A stretch of 7,678 nucleotides of DNA, from NCBI GenBank assembly GCA_023261915.1, contig JALRFT010000307.1, positions 1 to 7,678 on the forward strand, written 5' to 3'. The translations under genes were made by a program, and so were the position numbers. The notes under the pieces were generated by a model. The model was not told the DNA's origin. It searched no databases and saw only the letters and a program-made list of their open reading frames with translations. Positions 5,396 through 7,678 of the stretch are shown here, piece after piece (position 1 is the stretch's first letter; the number at the start of each line of letters is the position of its first letter). Origin of the DNA: Acidimicrobiales bacterium. GTDB taxonomy: Bacteria; Actinomycetota; Acidimicrobiia; Acidimicrobiales; Acidimicrobilacustridaceae.

Positions 5396-6140
5396 AACCG
5401 AACCGTCTGATCACAGAAGCGCCAAGCGTCGGCACCGTCGCAGCCGCCATGGCTGCGAGTCGCAACTCCTGAGGCGCAACCCAGATCTCGGTTGGACCGT
5501 CCTCAAGGCCTCTGACCACTGCTGCGGCAACATCGGCTGGCGCCTTGGTCCGAATCGCTCTCGGCAGTTGGATTCCCGAATCAGCGAACATTCCGGCGTC
5601 GCGGATGAACCCTGGAGCAACATGGGTGACCTGCATGTTGGTGTCATGAAGATCCTGGGCCAACGACAGCGAGAATCCCCGCAGGCCGAACTTGGTGGCG
5701 TTGTAGAGCTCGAGACCGGCGGAAGCTGTGACGCCGGCAACTGACCCAATCAGCACCAGAGCCCCTGGAGTCCCCGCCCCAAGGTGATGCCGGGCGAACG
5801 CCATGGAGAGCTGCACCGGCGCCCGCAGGTTGGTGTCGAGCACCATGTCCACCCACGCTGGATCTGACGCCGCCAAGGTGCTCTCCCCGGGATGAGCGGC
5901 GTTGAGCACGAGGGCATCGAACTCCCCCACGTTCGCCACGAGTTTGGCCAACTCAGCGGCGTTGCAGAGGTCGGCGACAAGGACCTCGCCACCGGTCAGG
6001 ACCTGGAGCTCATTGAGCGCTGCGACATCTCGGCCTGAGAGCACCACGTGGGCACCACGGCGTGCCAACACCGTGGCAATGCTTTGCCCGATTCCTCCGC
6101 TGGCACCGGTAATGAGGATCCTGCGACCGGCGATGTCCAT
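5361..6140 (-). CDS. Short-chain dehydrogenase/reductase (classical SDR)
   Basis: This 259-residue cytosolic NAD(P)-dependent oxidoreductase of classical SDR length shows the whole motif set. The cofactor loop is TGASGGIG (11-18), followed by Asp57 in VADL, the NAA variant of NNAG (80-82) and structural Asn104. Catalytic Ser133 is in IGSVAG, and Tyr146 and Lys150 are in YNATK. The PG motif is at 176-177. Arg37 in SGRD after the second strand suggests NADP(H) preference, an inference. The substrate is unknown; the group acts on alcohols, ketones, lipids and steroids. Its start region faces that of the F420-dependent oxidoreductase across 120 bases that hold a KstR-like operator, so a lipid or steroid substrate is attractive but unproven. 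The start at ATG 6138-6140 gives the normal two-to-ten residue lead before the first beta strand. The gene ends inside the 3' end of the DUF4870 gene. Confidence 0.93.
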   Translation of the reverse strand: MDIAGRRILITGASGGIGQSIATVLARRGAHVVLSGRDVAALNELQVLTGGEVLVADLCNAAELAKLVANVGEFDALVLNAAHPGESTLAASDPAWVDMVLDTNLRAPVQLSMAFARHHLGAGTPGALVLIGSVAGVTASAGLELYNATKFGLRGFSLSLAQDLHDTNMQVTHVAPGFIRDAGMFADSGIQLPRAIRTKAPADVAAAVVRGLEDGPTEIWVAPQELRLAAMAAATVPTLGASVIRRFGFSPERPERAGD

Positions 6141-6148
6141 GTCGACGA

Positions 6149-6154
6149 ACCCTA
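6149..6154 (-). promoter_or_regulatory. Near-leaderless -10 hexamer of the SDR gene
   Basis: The minus strand reads TAGGGT eight bases before ATG 6140, which would give a leader of zero to two bases. It sits inside a short direct repeat: CGAACCC occurs on the plus strand at 6146-6152 and 6159-6165. No clear -35 was seen. Confidence 0.45.
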
Positions 6155-6190
6155 GCGGCGAACCCCTTTAAGCGTTCTTGTCGCCACACT

Positions 6191-6196
6191 TAGGGT
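6191..6196 (+). promoter_or_regulatory. Candidate -10 hexamer of the F420-dependent oxidoreductase gene
   Basis: TAGGGT, identical to the hexamer before the SDR and CD225 genes, lies 64 bases before ATG 6261. Its last base overlaps the KstR-like operator, so a bound repressor would block the start region. Transcription would begin near 6203, giving a leader of nearly 60 bases. Confidence 0.45.
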
Positions 6197-6209
6197 AGAA
6201 CTGGTTCGT
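6196..6209 (+). promoter_or_regulatory. KstR-like TetR-family operator
   Basis: TAGAACTGGTTCGT contains the perfect half-sites GAAC and GTTC separated by two bases. The published KstR consensus TnnAACnnGTTnnA fits at all fixed positions except the last, which is T, not A. KstR is the TetR-family repressor of cholesterol catabolism in mycobacteria and relatives. The site is between two divergent oxidoreductase genes and overlaps a -10 hexamer, the expected place for repression. No regulator gene is in this window. Confidence 0.5.
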
Positions 6210-6264
6210 GGATGGATGCATGACTGACCATCAGTGGGTGACGATTGATCGGTACCCGAGATGA
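6208..6264 (+). CDS. Possible upstream mini-ORF overlapping the oxidoreductase start
   Basis: A frame from GTG 6208 (internal ATG at 6220) encodes 18 residues ending TIDRYPR and stops at TGA 6262-6264. Its stop overlaps the ATG of the oxidoreductase gene as ATGA (6261-6264). The main gene has no visible Shine-Dalgarno sequence, so termination-reinitiation from this frame could supply ribosomes. The peptide resembles nothing I know. A frame this short can easily arise by chance, so it is offered as a translational control element and not as a protein with its own function. Confidence 0.3.
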   Translation: MDGCMTDHQWVTIDRYPR

Positions 6265-7274
6265 AGATTGACGTTGCACTCGCCATGGATGGACCAGTCG
6301 GAGCGGGGCAACGAGCCCGAGAACTGGCCGCACTCGGAGTGGACGGCCTGTTCACCTTTGAAAACGCCCACGACGTGTTCTTTCCCCTAGTGCAGGCCGC
6401 CTCCACCACCATTGACGTCGACCTGATGACGAACGTGGCCATGGCCCTCCCCCGGAGCCCCCTCCACCTTGCCTACGCCGCTAACGATCTGCAATTGCTC
6501 AGTGGCGGACGCTTCCGACTCGGTGTGGGGTCGCAGATCCGCCCCCACATCGAACGTCGTTACGGCGCCAGATGGGAACGCCCCGTCGCCCAGATGCGGG
6601 AGTCCGTGCTCGCGGTAAAGGCCATCCTCAAACACTTTGCCGGAGAGGGCCCATTCGACTTCCGGGGAGAGTGGACAACTCACACCTTGATGACCCCGAA
6701 CTTCAACCCGGGACCAAATCCTTTCGGACCTCCACCTGTGCTCGTCGGGGCGCTCGGCCCGGTCATGACCGCCATGGCTACCGAGGTTGCCGATGGGCTA
6801 CTCATGATGCCGTTCAACTCCCGACGTCACCTCGAAAACCGGACCCTGCCGGCAATTCAGAAGGGGCTGGAGCGGGGCGGTCGCCAGCGTTCGGACATTG
6901 AGGTGGTCGCCGAAGTCATCTGTGCGGTAGGCCGCACCCCTGACGAAGTCTCTGCCGCCACCGAGGGAGTTCGTATCCTCCTGGCGTTCTATGCATCCAC
7001 CCCTTCGTATCTGCCGGTCCTTGAGGCCGAAGGACGGGGTGGTCTTCAAGCCCAGCTACACGCTCTCTCCAAAGAGGGGGACTGGATGGGCATGGCCAAG
7101 TGCATTGATGACGACCTGCTCAGGGCCCTGGCAGTGGTCGGTAATCCGCCGGAAGTTGCGAGGCAGGTGCTTGAGCGGGTGGGCGACCTCGCCGATCGGG
7201 TGTGCCTCTACTTCCCCTACTCATCAATCACCGATGAAACCATCGGTGAACTGGTCATCGCCCTCAACCAGTAA
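6261..7274 (+). CDS. F420-dependent LLM-class oxidoreductase, MSMEG_2256 family (TIGR03617-like)
   Basis: This is a 337-residue cytosolic enzyme of the luciferase-like TIM-barrel superfamily. The sequence follows the MSMEG_2256 family closely: GVDGLFTFENAHDVFFPL (26-43), ARSP-like LPRSPLHLAYAANDLQLLSGGRF (63-85), LGVGSQIRPHIERRYG (87-102), DFRGEWTTHTLMTP (133-146), and the proline/glycine string around NPGPNPFGPPP (149-159). In the family, reduced coenzyme F420 serves as hydride donor; the substrate is usually unknown. From memory, a mycobacterial relative belongs to the KstR cholesterol regulon, which fits the operator-like site upstream here. ATG 6261 is the only reasonable start, because an in-frame stop lies at 6246-6248. 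It has no visible ribosome binding site. The gene ends 50 bases before the opposite-strand surface-protein fragment, and no convincing terminator is in that gap. Confidence 0.93.
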   Translation: MKIDVALAMDGPVGAGQRARELAALGVDGLFTFENAHDVFFPLVQAASTTIDVDLMTNVAMALPRSPLHLAYAANDLQLLSGGRFRLGVGSQIRPHIERRYGARWERPVAQMRESVLAVKAILKHFAGEGPFDFRGEWTTHTLMTPNFNPGPNPFGPPPVLVGALGPVMTAMATEVADGLLMMPFNSRRHLENRTLPAIQKGLERGGRQRSDIEVVAEVICAVGRTPDEVSAATEGVRILLAFYASTPSYLPVLEAEGRGGLQAQLHALSKEGDWMGMAKCIDDDLLRALAVVGNPPEVARQVLERVGDLADRVCLYFPYSSITDETIGELVIALNQ

Positions 7275-7324
7275 CCCCGAGCCTGGCCTGCCTTGCTGCC
7301 ACTGCAGCACGGCTGACGCGGGGG

Positions 7325-7678
7325 CTACCGCCTGGAGTTCCCGTTCCCGCCGGCATTGCTCGGGCTGACAACTACCTTCGTTGAGCCGCCCGTAAGGTTC
7401 AAAACACCATTGCCAGTATTGCGAATCGTGAAGGTAAGAGTTTTTTCTAGGCCGCGTCCGACCGCGCCAAAGTCCTTAACATCACCACTGGCGATGTTTG
7501 TGCCCTCTGGTTCTTCGATGGTGATTTCTGGTAGGCCCACGATGAGATACCCGGATTCATTCAAGCCAAAACTCGAAATCCCTGTCGCGGTGATCTGGCT
7601 AAGCTGGGCAGTGGTCAATCCTCCACTGCTGGTGCCAAAGCGCAGGGAGTAACCGGGAACAAAAGCCCCGGTGATGTT
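7325..7678 (-). CDS. C-terminal fragment of a repetitive surface protein with ASH/choice-of-anchor D-type domain
   Basis: The frame is open from the right edge to TAG at 7325-7327, giving 117 visible residues; the N-terminus is outside. Residues 9-46 (GYSLRFGTSSGGLTTAQLSQ and the following GLNESGYLI) look like the end module of autotransporter or PEP-CTERM-type repeat proteins. Residues 50-98 match the ASPM/SPD-2/Hydin-like choice-of-anchor D pattern: PEITIEE, a loop, then IASGDVKDFGAVGRG and TLTFTIRNTGNGVLNLTGG. Such chains form large exported, beta-rich surface proteins, common in Verrucomicrobiota and Planctomycetota. The domain stops early: after KVVVS the usual N-A-D-F continuation is replaced by SPSNAGGNGNSRR and a stop, and no sorting signal is present. 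GC of 7381-7678 is about 53% by hand count, against roughly the mid-60s elsewhere. Transfer, decay or assembly chimera are all possible. Confidence 0.75.
   Translation of the reverse strand, partial: NITGAFVPGYSLRFGTSSGGLTTAQLSQITATGISSFGLNESGYLIVGLPEITIEEPEGTNIASGDVKDFGAVGRGLEKTLTFTIRNTGNGVLNLTGGSTKVVVSPSNAGGNGNSRR

Noticed and set aside
7295..7308. Hairpin GCTGC-CACT-GCAGC as terminator of the F420 oxidoreductase gene
   Set aside because: The stem is only five pairs and no T run follows, so intrinsic termination is not supported.

Overview
The window reads as chromosomal DNA of a high-GC actinobacterium, probably of an Acidimicrobiia-like lineage (the class is inference). The pointers are two DUF2510 proteins, a family essentially confined to actinobacteria, an F420-dependent luciferase-like oxidoreductase of the MSMEG_2256 type, a MurD2-type peptidoglycan ligase, GTG starts, and TANNNT -10 hexamers placed directly in front of start codons. 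Gene density is high and no gene-free stretch exceeds about 120 bases. No tRNA, rRNA, CRISPR array, insertion sequence or phage gene was seen.

Layout, left to right. (1) 2-1517, plus: the 3' end of an unidentified gene overlaps by 8 bases a MurD-like ligase whose D-glutamate-binding lysines are replaced. It therefore looks like MurD2, the L-glutamate-adding enzyme, and the truncated upstream gene is a candidate for its partner epimerase MurL. (2) 1548-3631, minus: a hemolysin III/PAQR-type membrane protein followed 35 bases later by a secreted lipoprotein of the PAF-acetylhydrolase-like alpha/beta-hydrolase family, probably one operon. (3) 3683-5395: three small membrane proteins. Two plus-strand DUF2510 proteins, one with a CD225/dispanin-like domain and one with DUF4870, flank a minus-strand proline-rich single-pass protein with an exported beta-type domain. 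(4) 5361-7274: a minus-strand short-chain dehydrogenase/reductase and a plus-strand F420-dependent oxidoreductase diverge from a 120-base intergenic region. That region carries TANNNT hexamers on both strands and a KstR-like TetR operator, which suggests steroid- or lipid-linked redox control. (5) 7325-7678, minus: the C-terminal end of a repetitive surface protein of quite different style and lower GC (about 53% by hand count). It stops in the middle of a domain.

The most interesting points are the MurL/MurD2-type peptidoglycan route, the paired DUF2510 genes with identically spaced leaderless-type promoters, the KstR-like operator with a possible coupled upstream mini-ORF, and the compositional break at the right end, which may be a transfer boundary or an assembly chimera.
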